From Phellopilus nigrolimitatus (taxonomy: Eukaryota; Basidiomycota; Agaricomycetes; Hymenochaetales; Hymenochaetaceae), in the NCBI GenBank assembly GCA_021029095.1, contig JAJOHG010000120.1:21769-85768 (forward strand): 64,000 nt of DNA, given 5' to 3'. The position numbers and the translations under genes were made by a program. This document shows positions 45,899 to 57,444 of the stretch, piece after piece. Below the pieces are notes generated by a model. The model saw only the letters and a list, made by a program, of their open reading frames with translations, ran no database searches and had not been told where the DNA came from. The first letter of the stretch is position 1, and the number at the start of each line of letters is the position of its first letter.

Positions 45899-46974
45899 AT
45901 GCAAGGCAACTCCGGTCACAACATCAGTGGAAGGGGCTCGTCTTCGACCTCGGGTCGTCGCACGCAACCTCCCGCCAGACGACCAAGCGGGGAGGTGCGA
46001 GGTACGTTTGTTCATGCTAATGTAATTTAATGCTGCACTAATATTTGTCTTAGAGTATCTTAGGACTGTTCGCGACGCTATGCGCAGAGCCGATGCGCCT
46101 CCGGCTGTTCGAACCCTCCAGAACATGCGTGACCTTCAGATGTCCCTGGAGTCATTGGACCTCGGTGACCGTTCCCCACGCTCGGTTACGGACACGTCAG
46201 GCGATCGTCTTCGCCGATCCACGCCCGCCAATAGCGAGCGATCTTCGCCAGAAGCAGCCCGCGAACCCGCTGCCGCTTCGGCTGTGGGTGACGCCGGCTT
46301 TCCGACGCGCTCGATGCCGGGTGCCTCCCCTATCTCCGGTTCGGAAGCTGAAGTTATCGACTTAGAAAGCGACAGCGAAGGCCAGAAGAACATCACCTCA
46401 TCCGAGGCCGCGCCTGTTGGACCGGCTGGTTTCGGCGCCGGTCATGGCGAGCTCCAGTACGCAATAGATAGTTACTTTATATTTCAAATATTCACGTGTT
46501 CCTGCTGTAGAGAAATGGCCCCTCACGGACAACAGGCGCATCCTGCTGATTACGTCCTGCCGGCAAGCACGGCGTACATGTACCGTCCGGCGACTATAGC
46601 CGATCTGCGGGGCGTCGATATCCTGGAACTGCCTCCCTCGCCCAGCGCGCCGCAGGGCGAGGAATGTATGTGCCCTCTCACTCACAGCGCCGCAAACCCG
46701 ATTTTTCGTATTGGCACGCAGAGGAAACCCGGCTGCTATGTCGTCTTCAGAGGTAGGAGCGTCGGCATTTTTGCGGATTGGTAACTGTTTGTTTTGTTTT
46801 GTTTTTTACGTTCTACATTTTAAATATTTCTTTTTTAGGGATATAGTGCAAAAACAGGTTTCCGGGGTGTCGGAAAATTGTCAAGTTGGCTTTAAGGCAT
46901 ACGCAGACGCCTACGCGGCCCTCAGAGCTGCGTTCCTCGCTGGGCGTCTGTTGGTGTACCGCCAGGGCGAATAG
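45899..46974 (+). CDS. RNase H1 N-terminal (viroplasmin-like) domain protein
   Basis: ATG at 45,899 begins a Ser/Arg/Gly-rich exon (donor gtacgt at 46,004). The next exon runs EYLRTVRDAMRRADAPPAVR, then a Ser/Pro/acidic linker with EAEVIDLESDSEG. After another likely intron near 46,460-46,510 comes MAPHGQQAHPADYVLPASTA. The last intron (gtaact at 46,782, ttttag at 46,838) joins KPGCYVVFRGRSVGIFADW to DIVQKQVSGVSENCQVGFKA, YADAYAALRAAF and the stop at 46,972. That join recreates the YVVFxGRxxGIFxxWxxVxxQVxGxxxxxxxGFxxxxxA pattern of the RNase H1 N-terminal domain, which binds RNA/DNA hybrids or dsRNA. No RNase H catalytic domain follows. Exon borders other than the last are approximate. Confidence 0.72.
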
Positions 46975-47164
46975 GCTTTTTTTGGCGACTGTTGCACATG
47001 TATTTTTACTGTTCGGGATTTGACTCGAACCTGCTTAACCTTTCATCTCAACGACGCTTGCCGTCAGTCCAAAGTCTTATTTTCTTCGCAGAATGACCGC
47101 GCTTTGTTTTGTCATAGGTGTAAATAGTGTTGTTTGTGTTATTAATGAAAAATACATGTTGCCT

Positions 47165-47472
47165 GCACTTGATGAATGCGCCTCTCCGACATGCTTGCCT
47201 CTGCTCTTCCAGAAGAGTCCCCTGTATTCGACGAGTCCCTCAACTCCAACCACATTGCAAACAACGCGCAGAAGGACAAGGCGGCCGAGGCTGACGTCAA
47301 AGCTGCATGGGAGACAGAGGCTGACGCCGTCGACCACTCGATCCTCATCCTGCCCGGTGTGAAGGACATGATTGAGTGTATGCCTGACGGGCGGTATGCT
47401 GTTGCTACCGGTGGTGCCAAGACTTGCGGTTTTTTATTTCTATGCAGCTACAAGGCTATCGAGCAGAGTTGA
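47165..47472 (+). pseudogene. HAD-family sugar-phosphatase fragment
   Basis: The frame with MLASALPEESPVFDESLNSN, AAWETEADAVDHSILILPGV, KDMIECMPDGRYAVATGGAK and then an unrelated tail resembles the middle part of fungal HAD phosphatases of the glycerol/2-deoxyglucose-phosphate type (..LPGVxxLIExLPxxRWAIATSxxK). The family's SxTK-type motif reads GGAK. Both ends and the catalytic DxDGT are missing. It is a stray host fragment within the KDZ element. Confidence 0.45.
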
Positions 47473-48565
47473 GCCTTTGTTTGTAGCACGAGTGTTTGAG
47501 TTCTGACGTCTGAAAAGCCCGCGTCATTGAGCCGAACAGCTGAGCAAAGTACAACGATGGACGAACTCCTAGCAATGTCACAAAGAACAAATGCGCAGGG
47601 CTGCAGGAGAATAAAAGAAAAGAAAAGAAAGAAAGAAAGAAAAGAAAAGAAGCCAGACAATCAAGAGTTATGGAAATGTAGTCCTAGTAAAATATGTGTT
47701 GAAATGCGTAGTGAGTGAGAGAAAAGGCGGAGCAAAGCAAGACAGAATTGGCATCGAACAGAAAAGTCGATCACGCAGACAAGAAATCTGTTTGATGACC
47801 TCAATCAGCATAAGCGGGTCAATTGTTGCCAGGAAGTTTGTCGAGACATTCAGTCTCGCGGGGAAGGGTGTACGAGGGTAGAAGTTGGAAACGCGATATG
47901 AACGATCCTGTGTGCATTCAAACAGCGATCTACGCCTCGAAAGACCTACAGTGGGCGAGGGGCGAAAAAAGGCAGAGATTAGCTAGAGACAAGGTGAGAA
48001 TATTAGATGCAATGCACCTGTCCTGCATGAAAGCATGTACATCTTCGTCAAGCATGTCGGCTGGGAGCACAAATCCAAGTCGCAAGGACGTCTAGTTGAC
48101 CAGCAAGACGATCACTCTTGAAGTTTCAAAAGTGTCCAACATTACGATGCAAAGACCAAATGTTAGTTGAACTACGTCGACAATGTGAAAGCCAAGATTC
48201 AGTCGGACAGTATTGACGATGTAAGATCTCGAGCTAACCTGCAAGATAATTGATCATTCCCGAGATGCTCGGATAACATCGACAGCATGAAAGGTAAGAT
48301 TCACGACTTAGAACAGTCTCCAATAAGCAATCTTTTCTACAGCACAAGCTACAGGTTCTTCAAGCTAGCAGTATACTCACACTTGTCTCTGGACTCCTTT
48401 CGTTCAAAACGAATTTAATGCAGTTGCCGACTTTCAGTGGCTGCCCATGCCACATGTTTCTTTTTTGGGATACATTTTCTTTATTTGGTAGTCGGCACTC
48501 TCGCTAAGTACATCTCGGCAATAAGTTGTCTTCAGTACACGAACCACAACAACAACCAGCACAAA
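47473..48565. other. Spacer without recognised genes
   Basis: Has an AAAGAAAGAAAG simple run (47,612-47,650). A 90-codon open frame (47,823-48,095) has no recognised family. The part before 48,566 is presumably the transposase promoter. Confidence 0.35.
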
Positions 48566-51500
48566 ATGGCGAAAGAGGGCAGCTCAACATCGCGGAGAAG
48601 TCGCCACAAGGTCATTGACCTATTCGCGGATCCACCGACGAAGCGAAAGCGAAAGCGCCAACGGGCGGAAGTTGCGGCCTCTGACGACGACGATGTCCGA
48701 GCGTTCGAAGTACACAGGACAAAGAGTGGACGTCGTGGACACCGAGAGTTACTTGATGCTGTAATGCCCGAGTATTCTTTACCTCCGCCAAAAGATCCCT
48801 CGTTTCCCTCGCCAGATGATTCATCCTCTTCGACACCTCGTTCCGTGGACAACCCTGTTGATCCTGACCCTATGATGGATGGAATGGCCGCACCCGACGA
48901 GTCAGATGCTAACAGACGCCCAGGCGTGCCCCCGAGGCGAGCTCGCTACCACACTAAGAGTCACGGAAAAGGAACAATCAATGTATGTCGCGAATTCGCG
49001 TTACACTGCTGCATTGCATCTGACATAATTGTAGAATAAATTGCAGCGATGGTTGCCTCTACGCCAAACCTATCTTGACGAGCTCATCCGGTGCGACGGT
49101 CGGCAGGAGGCTGCGGATGTGGAGATGTGCTGGGATTGCGGCGCCCAAACGGGACAGTATAGGTGTGCAGATTGTTTTGGAAGTGGTCTGTATTGCCATA
49201 CGTGCATTGTTGTGTCGCACGATAAGCTCCCGTTCCATCGAGTAGAGGTGAGTCAGGTCCGACAGTCAAGGATCAAGTGGTCGCTTAGTGATGTATTTTG
49301 CAGGTATGGACTGGCGAATTTTTTGATAAAATATCACTTCAGAATCTTGGTCTGCGGATGCAGCTTGGTCATAGCGGACACGCTTGTGCCGCTCCTCTTC
49401 CCTCCCACAAAAAATTTATTGTCATGGAAGTCAACGGCTTTCATCTCGTCAACATTGACTTCTGTGGGTGCGGACTCGGTGCACCACCTTATGTACAACT
49501 TCTACGTGCCAGATTATTTCCTGCGTCGCCGGATCGTCCTCGCACAGCGTTCACATTCAATGTGCTCGCGATGTTTCACGAGCTGACCCTGCAAGGAAAG
49601 ACGAATGCCTATGACTTCTATCGCACTATTCTTAGGGAGACTGACAACAGTAAACCTCCAACCACTGTAAGTCACTAAAGCTTTTCTTTAGGCGTTGTAC
49701 TGACCCTTCCTGCTTAGTTCAAGTGCAATGAATTTGCATTTGTTGTTCGTTTATGGCGTCATTTGACGATGCTGAAGCGAGCTGGCCGCGGACATGCACC
49801 TGGCGGAGCAGACGCGACTGGGCTGGGGGAGCTGGCAGTTGTCTGTCCTGCGTGTCCGCAGCCTGGGCGAAACCTTCCGGATGGATGGGAAAACGCTCCT
49901 GAAGACCAACGGTACGTGTCCCGCCTTCCTACCTGGGATCCCTTCTCATATAGTTACGATAGATGGTTATACGGCATGTCGATTGCAGTAGATGCGAATT
50001 TTAGATTAAAATCGAAGGAACGCGGTTTCAAAGATATTGAACTCGCGCCGGGCTGGGCATACTTTGTAGAGGAGAACGCGTATCAAGCTGTGGTTGCTCA
50101 GTTTGCTGACTCGGATGCGGAGGTAAAATTAGTATCGTTAACTTGATAGAGACAGTTTCGGATTTGCTGATCTGTCTTATTGAGACTAATACATGCCGCT
50201 CACACCACAATGCTATACTGGCTGCAAACTTACGTAGCACAAAGAACTACAAGGCAAGTGGGGCGGGTGCAACTGTATGTGGCCGCCACTCGGTCGTTCT
50301 TTGCGTTGCTGACCTCCAGAAGGGCGAGAAGTATGTATTTTCTTGCTTCTGGTTTGCGCAACTTGCTTACTGATAATTCTAGATACGTTAGTATGGATTA
50401 CGTGGTCCTATCCGCTCTGTGCAAAACGCAGGTTCGCGACCTGCTAATATCGTATGATATTGCAGTGTCAGTGGTCAAAGAAGTTGCACGAGCGCATCCC
50501 CCGATACCCAGACAGATTGAGGCTCGACACTACAAATGTCAACATAAGAACAGCCGTTCCGAAATTCCATCTTCCCGCACACGGCCAGGCGTGTCAGTCG
50601 CGTTTTTCCCTCAATTTCTACCCAAGGTCGGTCGCACATATGGTGAGGGAGTGGAGTCTGAGTGGGCACACATCAATGGTACGGCACCGAGTTCGAAGGA
50701 GATGGCACCTGCAGTGCGACACGAGACCCTCAATGATCATTGGTCGGGATGGAACTGGGCGAAGACCGTTGGATTTGGTATGGTTAACTTATTCTTTCAC
50801 GAGTCCCTTCCTTGCTGATGCTCGATGATAAGGTCCATACTTCTTGCGAAAACTCGCTGAGGCCCTAGAATGGTACACGAGGTCGAAAAAAAATCTTGAT
50901 TCTTTGTCTTCAACTGTGCCGGTGGAGACAATAGCAAAGTGGGACTCTATGATCGTGGCGTGGCTCGTGGATAATAGTGAGCCTGACCCATACGCTGAAC
51001 CAGCAATCGGTACGTCGCGAAGGGCTTCAAGAAAAACACTCTTACAAGTTCTTACAGAAATGACTCTCAATGACGTTCGACTCGAATTTATGAAGGAAGA
51101 TGCGGAGGAAGCACAACGTGGGCAATTATCTGCGCACGCTCTGACTGAGCGATCAGTTTCTTATAGTGGGACTGGAAATTGAAGAGAAGCAGTGAGTTGC
51201 GTGCCATTAATTACTACTCACTTACTGACAATATGTTATTTAATCAACAGGCGGTCATCGGGGATTACGGGTAAAGCGAAAGCTGCGCGCACGTCCGCAC
51301 TCGCTGCAAATGCCCAGCATGCACGGAACACACTGTATCGTCCGATAACGCAGTGGCGCCACGTACAGGACATCTACATGGTTGGCGTAGCGACTTGTCG
51401 CTCACAGGGTCTTTTACCGCACCAGGAGGTTGATGAAACATCGGGGTCGTTTACAGTTGACATTGACCAGAAGGGCAACCGTGTCGAACCCGAAAATATC

Positions 51501-52949
51501 CCCCTTCTTCTCCCTTCGGCCGTGCCGCACATTGCTCGTCGAGAGCTTTTGATCATGGAATCAAGACTCCGATACGCTCAGGCTGACGACGCCCTTTCTA
51601 CGATCCGCCGCCATTGTAGGATTATTACCGGACTGCGCGTGTTCAAGACCCTCAATATCAGCGGCTCGGGAAATAAGCCCAATACGCGTGCCCACACGCT
51701 CTTTCAGCGCTTTCATCTCAAAATAGACCAAGCCGCAAAACGATATCGCGCGGCGCGTGCGGCGCTTCTCACCATATGCGAGATTATCCCTACACTTGAT
51801 CCACAGAAAGTGTGGGCCGCGCGGTTTCAAGACCTGAAGAAAGACGATATCCGTGGGCCTGATCGAGACGAAGAAATTGAGCCGAGCGAGGGTCGCGTAG
51901 CTCCATCTTGGATATGGTTGGTTCCGAATGCCAATACCAACAAGGGTGGTTCCCTTGGAGAGTTTGGCGAGAGCGTCCGCGTCGAATGGGCAAAAGCAAA
52001 GGCTAGAACGGAGCGCTGGAAGGAGGAGATCGTGCTCCTGGGCGAGGAGATGCGCCGTGTGCTGGCTTTCCTCGACTGGCGGGCCTCGCAGTGGCGTGAA
52101 AAGATAGGAGTGAATGACGTTGGCGCTTCCGCGGCGCTTCAGAGTGGGCTCGATGCTTACGCAGCAAAGCAAGCCGCTATTTTTTTTCGACTATCTGCAC
52201 ATTTTGCCTCAGTATGGGTGCCCCGCCTCTGTGCTATGGATGATCCGCCGATCTGGGTGACCGACTTCAACTTCAACGTGATTGCGGATGAGAGCCGCTT
52301 TGAAAGCGTACTCAACGCCCTGGAAGAGCGCGATGGCGACGAGATACTGGCCGTTACATCATCTGACACTGGGGGACAGACGGGTAAGGCTATATGTGGC
52401 AGAGATGTCGAGGGGGGGGCTGGAGGATTATATTCGGGTGAGGGGAACATTGAGGAGGGGCGGCGCGGTGACGTTTGCTGTGGCGTGCAAGGATGCACGC
52501 AGGACAGCACGCTGTCCGAGCCGTCCTCGGACATGTTGCGCGACAGTTCCGGGGGTGGCCTGAAGCTTTCGCGAGGTACAGGGAGTGGAGGAGGGATTTA
52601 TTCAAATGGGGGGAATGAGGATGGGGCAATGCACGGCAACGTTGACTGTGTCGCGCGAGGATGCGCGCAGGACAGAGTGGATAGTTCGCTGCCCTCAGAT
52701 CTATTGTGCGACAGTTCTGGGGGTGACCTGGAGCTTTCGCGAGGTACAGACGGTGACGGAATGATTCATTTTAGCAAGAGGGATGAATTTTCGCTAAGTG
52801 CTGGTTATACAGTGACAAACGATGACTGTGAAATCGAAGATGACGATGTCTTCGATTTTGCAGAATATGTGGACCCTGAGTCCTTCCAGGATGAGATTGA
52901 CGATTTCGAGTACTATCCTCTGCTTGATGGGACCATAGATTATATGTAA
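48566..52949 (+). CDS. CxC2-KDZ transposase, with apparent frameshifts
   Basis: Nine exons read by eye: 48,566-48,982; 49,047-49,247; 49,304-49,666; 49,718-49,911; 49,954-50,122; 50,185-50,330; 50,383-50,777; 50,833-51,191; 51,251-52,949. Order: basic nuclear N-terminus (KRKRKRQRAE), CxC2 finger (MCWDCGAQTGQYRCADCFG .. YCHTCIVVSH), GHACAAPLPSHKKFIVMEVN, WRHLTMLKRAGRGHAPGGAD, CPACPQPGRNLPDGW, MSIAVDANFRLKSKERG, YVSMDYVVLSAL, the family's SYDIACQWSKKL, KFHLPAHGQAC, SEWAHINGTAPSSKEM, and a C-terminal domain with PSWIWLV. One extra base near 50,469 puts DIA..CQW out of frame until about 50,625, and another shift lies near 51,145. KDZ transposases have an RNase H-like core. Confidence 0.88.
52475..52760 (+). 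repeat. Internal duplication in the transposase C-terminal tail
   Basis: Two diverged in-frame units of about 180 bp share GCGCAGGACAG, TTGTGCGACAGTTC and CTTTCGCGAGGTACAG, giving repeated CAQD, DLLxDSSGG and LSRGTxGxG in the glycine/serine-rich tail. Confidence 0.65.
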
Positions 52950-53040
52950 TTCAGTCTGCTGTACCCGTGTAAGTAAAATGTTTTCCAGTCCGAGTACTCA
53001 TTCATCAATGTTGCTTTTGGCTAGTGTACTTAAAAGTCTA

Positions 53041-54049
53041 GATCTTCCTAAATTCAATTGCCCCTGTTTGAAAATTGACCTGTATGATTCCGACAAAAGG
53101 TATATACTGTTTTGAATATAACCTGAACTGGTTTCACAAGACCAAGCAATTATTTGAAAACGGACCTGTATGATTCCGACAAAAGGTATACACTATTTTG
53201 AATACAGCCTAAGCTAGTTTCACAAGACCATGCAATTATTTGAAAACGGACCTGTATGATTCCGACAAAAGGTATACACTATTCTGAATATAGCCTAAGC
53301 TAGTTCTAGAAGACCATGCAATTATTTGAAAACGGACCTGTATGATTTCGACAAAAGGTGTATACTATTTTGAATACAGCCTAAGCTAGTTCTAGAGGAC
53401 CAAGCAATTATTTGAAAACAGACCTGTATGATTTCGACAAAAGGTATATACTATTTTGAATACAGCCTAAGCTAGTTTCACAAGACCATGCAATTATTTG
53501 AAAACGGACCTGTATGATTCCGACAAAAGGTATACACTATTCTGAATATAGCCTGAGTCAATTCTACAACTCTGCCTGCCGTTTAAATTCTGACATGATA
53601 ATATTCAAAATATTATATTCTCGTTTGACAACTGCTTTTCATTGTTTCACAAAGCGGCATAGAAAAACTTAAATATTCATATGTGATTCTTACAATCCAC
53701 TAATTTATATTGAAACTTCAGGTATATCAAATAACAATTCATGTGTTGTATTCTCAGAACGAATTTAGTTTTTCTACACTTACACATAAGAGTTTTCAAA
53801 AATGCGAGCTAAGATTATAAACAAAGCTATACCATTATTAAAATCTGCAATGTACTCACAATATATGCATGCAAATTTCTAGAACTCGCACTATGCAAGT
53901 TTCAAAAAAGAACACACCATTTATAAAAACTCGTGTTTGAATTGTGTTAAACTACGCTAGATATGTTATACAAAAAGTACAGGAATAAAGACAACAGTAT
54001 CTACACACCAAATGCCTAGGAATTCTTGTAATTATAGTAATCACTGCCC
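53041..54049. repeat. Repeat R2, right end of the KDZ element, with 86-bp minisatellite
   Basis: Starts of TATTTGAAAA at 53,151, 53,237, 53,323, 53,409 and 53,495 show an exact 86-bp period. About six units span 53,065-53,575, each with CCTGTATGATTCCGACAAAA and GGTATACACTATT. The tail 53,820-54,049 matches 18,380-18,614. Subterminal arrays of this kind often bind transposase. Confidence 0.88.
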
Positions 54050-54690
54050 AATGCATCCGGGGGTTCTCTACTTGATCTGCACTGATGACAGGAAAAATCC
54101 GCTGTCCTTGAGAAGAACGGTCCCCTCGGATTTGTAAATGGCCACCAGGAGAACGATCCTGTCGGATCCAAGCCTTCAGTTCCGCACCCAATGCAGCCCC
54201 GAGTCCTTGCGTACGCGGCCGGTTCGTAGTGCAGGACATATACAGCGAACGACACAGGGGTCAGCAACCGACAACGACGGGTTTTCCAGTTCCGCACTTC
54301 CAAACGCAAGCTCTCGGGCTTCATGTCCTCTGTGACTGCGCAATAACAATACTCATAAGGCTCCCTAAAATAAGCATTTGCAAGATAAGCGGGCTCCCCA
54401 TTCGCAGTGCGTCCGGCGACTATCGGATGGTGACCCACGCTAGAGAATGCTTCCCCGCGCTGTACGCGCAGGAGGAGCACGGATTGTGAATTGATTTCTA
54501 GCTCATCTTTTGTTTCGCTTGCACAGTTTTCAGCACAGAACTCCTAAAAGAATCACGAGAGATTTGATTTAGTTTAGGAGTCGACGATCAAATAGAATCA
54601 GAGGGCTCACGCAGAGATGTTCTAGTTTGCCATCTGCATCACAATTTCGAGAAAACCATTGTGGAAAAACTTCATTCACTACAAAGTTTC
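54050..54690 (-). pseudogene. N-terminal part of the conserved unknown gene, split by the KDZ insertion
   Basis: Minus strand: QWFSRNCDADGKLEHLC, an intron at about 54,610-54,550 (gtgagc..ttttag), EFCAENCASETKDELEINSQ, then FSSVGHHPIVAGRTANGEP, MKPESLRLEVRNWKTRRCRL, FAVYVLHYEPAAYARTRG, FSCHQCRSSREPPDALG, cut at the KDZ right end. Cysteine pairs (CEFCxxNC, CHQC) suggest metal binding. The acidic C-terminus is at 40,915-41,097. The paralog at 61,904-62,442 is about 70-80 % similar by eye. Confidence 0.7.
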
Positions 54691-54790
54691 AGACCTGCTG
54701 TGTTTCGATCAATTGGGAGTTCTTAACTTCTTATATATTGGGTTGTAGAGAGTGCCTGCAATATGGCAGTTCGACAATAGACATCCATGA

Positions 54791-56292
54791 TTAGGAGAGA
54801 GGCAACGCAGCGCCGAGCACGATTTGATAGCAGTTGCTCATCACTACGAAAAATGTGAATGAGAAAGGCGTATAGGGACAATGTGCGATGACGAAGCACC
54901 TATCAGTGAAAAAGGCGAGTTCCTCGCAGAGCCTCCTTAGGGTTTCAGACTGGACAACCCAATACAGGTCATAACGATAGAAGTTGTCGGGCACTCGCTC
55001 ATGAACGATCTGGTAGAACACGAGGTCGGGCACATTCCAGAGCCTGTCGAAAAGAGGCCAAAGTGCAGAGTGCGGATATAAATGCCGAACATAGTCCCAA
55101 TCGATGCACGAAAACTCATCTCCAACTGTTCTGCTTTGACGTGCGAAGCTGCGCAAAAGGATGACTGTCCAATGCGCGTGATCCTCCTCGAACGGGCGGT
55201 CTTCCATGAACCACTGGAAAGTCTCTGAGCCAACCATTTGTGGTAGTTTATCAGTGTGCCTGTTGGAGGAGTAGAAATGAGTGCCAGCGAGAAGGAGAAA
55301 GGGCATAAGAAATCGACCGGAAAACTATTTCCACTGTCTTTGTTAACTGATGGTTAAAAAGTTCGCCAATAACCCCATTCAAGAATTGATCGACACACTC
55401 CCATTCCGGGGAGGTATCAACGACAACATCCAAGTAATCTAAAGTATATTGCACGACGAGGCTGAACCGGTTTTTCCGTAAAGCCCATCTAACAACAATA
55501 AACGAGCGGTCGGGATCCCTATTGTCCACATTTAATATTACATGCATGTCACAGAGATTAAGGCAGAACAAAGAGTTGTTTACATACCTTGCGTGAGTCC
55601 ATACATTTGAAGATTTGTCGTTGAAGATTTTAGAAGATGAAGTATCTAGATCCTTTATCTCTTGCATGAGCATGTCATCAGTGACCGATACTAGCGCCTT
55701 CCGAGAGCGACTTAGGAGGGCGACATCAAAATCACTCCGAACAAAGAGGTCTTTATGTGCCAGTTCAATGAAGTGTGCTGCGCCCATGACTTTGAGGAGA
55801 TCCCGAACATGATGATCGAATGAAAGGTCAATGATATGATCCAAGGCTTTTCTTCTTTTAGACAGTGCATTCAACCTAAGCGCCGCTCTCAGCCCATTTC
55901 AAAATTCAGAGGAGAATGAAGATATGTTACCCGACATATTTAAGCAAGCGCTTGCAGTCCTTCTCAATCTTCTTTCTGGATTTCACCACGGAAAGAGGTA
56001 CGGGCAAAACGGATGGGCGAGTGACAATCCCGCTGTTCTTCTGGATCCTAAGCGCTGTCGCCTGAGGCCCTCTGCCCAATCTCCCCGCGATCCTACCAAG
56101 GAGCACTTCGAGCTGTCGCCCTGCGGAGCTGTAGAACAGGCCAAGTGTGCGTCCAGCGCCGGGAAGGTTGTCTGCAGTCGTGTTCATGCTGCTGACAGTG
56201 CACAGTGAAACTTCATCGAAGTCAGCTATGGCGTAAATTCCAAGTTTGACATTGTTGGGCCCGTGACAGTGGACGAGAGAGATCAAGAGCAA
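54791..56292 (-). CDS. 'LLKYVG' family protein of unknown function, likely intact
   Basis: Exons joined over short introns: IADFDEVSLCTVSSMNTTAD, RQLEVLLGRIAGRLGRGPQA, KKIEKDCKRLLKYVG | LNALSKRRKALDHIIDLSFD (intron with donor gtaaca just after 55,930 on the plus map), HHVRDLLKVMGAAHFIELAH | DPDRSFIVVRWALRKNRFSL (intron gtatgt..caatag), VVVDTSPEWECVDQFLNGVI | DKLPQMVGSETFQWFMEDRP and LWNVPDLVFYQIVHERVPDN, stop at 54,791. About 430 residues. No stop was seen inside the exons. It resembles helical-repeat proteins in composition, but no family was recognised. The true start is uncertain. A truncated copy lies at 36,600-36,929. Confidence 0.5.
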
Positions 56293-57444
56293 GCGGGGTG
56301 ATTAGACGACGGTTTGGACTAGCTGCAGACTTATAAGTCTAGGATGCGAGGACACAGCCAAGCCTGCCTGGACACAGCTTGAGCCTAATGCACGGCCTGG
56401 TCCCAAGAATAGAACATTGGTGATTGAACGCGCGATTAATACCGTAGTCATGGCGGTGTCGCAGGCGCTAGCCACTGGTGGGAAGGCAGTCCTTTGTTTC
56501 ATTAGTTTCTCGTTTTATGGATACACGAGAGACAGAAGGGGATCCCTGTTTTCTGTTCATCGCCTTTTGGACATCGCAATGGTCTTTAGAGCAAGGCATC
56601 AGCAGTAGAGTACTCTATGGGAGCAAAAGAGACATACGTGTTTGACACAACTTTAATACGGCGAACATCAATTTCAGATCCGGGCACTTTTCTCTGACCC
56701 GTGACGCATGCTCTTTTGATTATTCGAGTCGACCCATTTGCCAGTTCCGTAAAGCGCCAGACGAGCAACGCGGACTGCCCTGACACGTGCGGAGATGATG
56801 GGCTCGAGTCGCTCTCGACCTTCTTGTAACGGTAAGGAAACAGCCCATGCGTAAGGACCGGTCTGATCCAGCACGCAAACCCGCCGAAAGCTGACTAGAA
56901 ATTTCCCTTACTAGGACGAGCCGCCGTTGAGTTTCATCCTATCTTTGTGTGTTGCAGTGGCCTTCTTAGCTTTCGACAGCACCAATTTTGCATCCTCTCA
57001 CCCTTGCTGCGCTTCCATTAAGTTTCTTCTTCGCTGAGTGTCAGGCGCTTCTTCCTCTGCTTCTCCCGCTTGCGGAGACCATGCGTGTCCTGCCGCCTCG
57101 CAAACGGGTTGGCCAGAACACCCACGCCGTTTGCCTGCCGTCGCGCGCCCTTCGCGGGCAGGCTGTCCTGTGCCTTCGATCCTTCCTTCGGGTTGGGGAA
57201 GTTGACTTGGCGGGGTTCGGAGTGGGGTCTGTCGCAGAGGGAGAGGATCCGCTCAGGGGTGAAATAAGCTGTCGCCTGGCTGGTGTTTTCGCGTCTCGTT
57301 GTAGTTGCGCTGGGTCCGGTCTTGCTCAAGTGATGCAGGCGATTGCGGATTGGAAATCCTGGGCGCAAGCCGGGAGGGGCGCTTACTATTAGTACATCGT
57401 GGCTCGGTGTGGAATTTTTCCATGTTGTATCGAGTTCGAGTACG
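56293..57444. other. Upstream region of the preceding gene and GC-rich spacer
   Basis: 56,300-56,990 is similar to 37,010-38,060 (duplicated upstream region). 56,990-57,400 is open on both strands (e.g. minus RREKQRKKRLTLSEEET) but has no recognised family. Confidence 0.35.

Larger units (their letters stand above)
41098..54049 (+). mobile_element. Complete KDZ (Kyakuja-Dileera-Zisupton) DNA transposon, 12,952 bp, with cargo genes
   Basis: Flanked by the 8-bp target duplication aatgcatc (41,090-41,097 and 54,050-54,057). It separates two halves of one gene, whose paralog at 62,080-62,087 has a single aatgcatc and no insertion. Ends: left ACTACTAATTACTCTAATTA, right (inverted) GGGCAGTGATTACTATAATT, sharing an imperfect inverted ATTACTnTAATTA core. 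Eight-base duplications are known for Zisupton. Contents: unknown gene (minus, 42.0-44.8 kb), RNase H1-N gene (plus, 45.9-47.0 kb), phosphatase remnant (47.2 kb), CxC2/KDZ transposase (plus, 48.6-52.9 kb), 86-bp minisatellite (53 kb). A 5-kb relative with the same ends lies at 13,572-18,614. Confidence 0.88.

Noticed and set aside
53065..53575. 86-bp regular repeats as a CRISPR-like array
   Set aside because: The whole 86-bp unit repeats without spacers. It is a minisatellite at a transposon end.
41098..54049. A TET/JBP dioxygenase gene linked to KDZ
   Set aside because: Such linkage is known in fungi, so I looked for the HxD..H iron-binding pattern in the cargo genes. None was recognisable.
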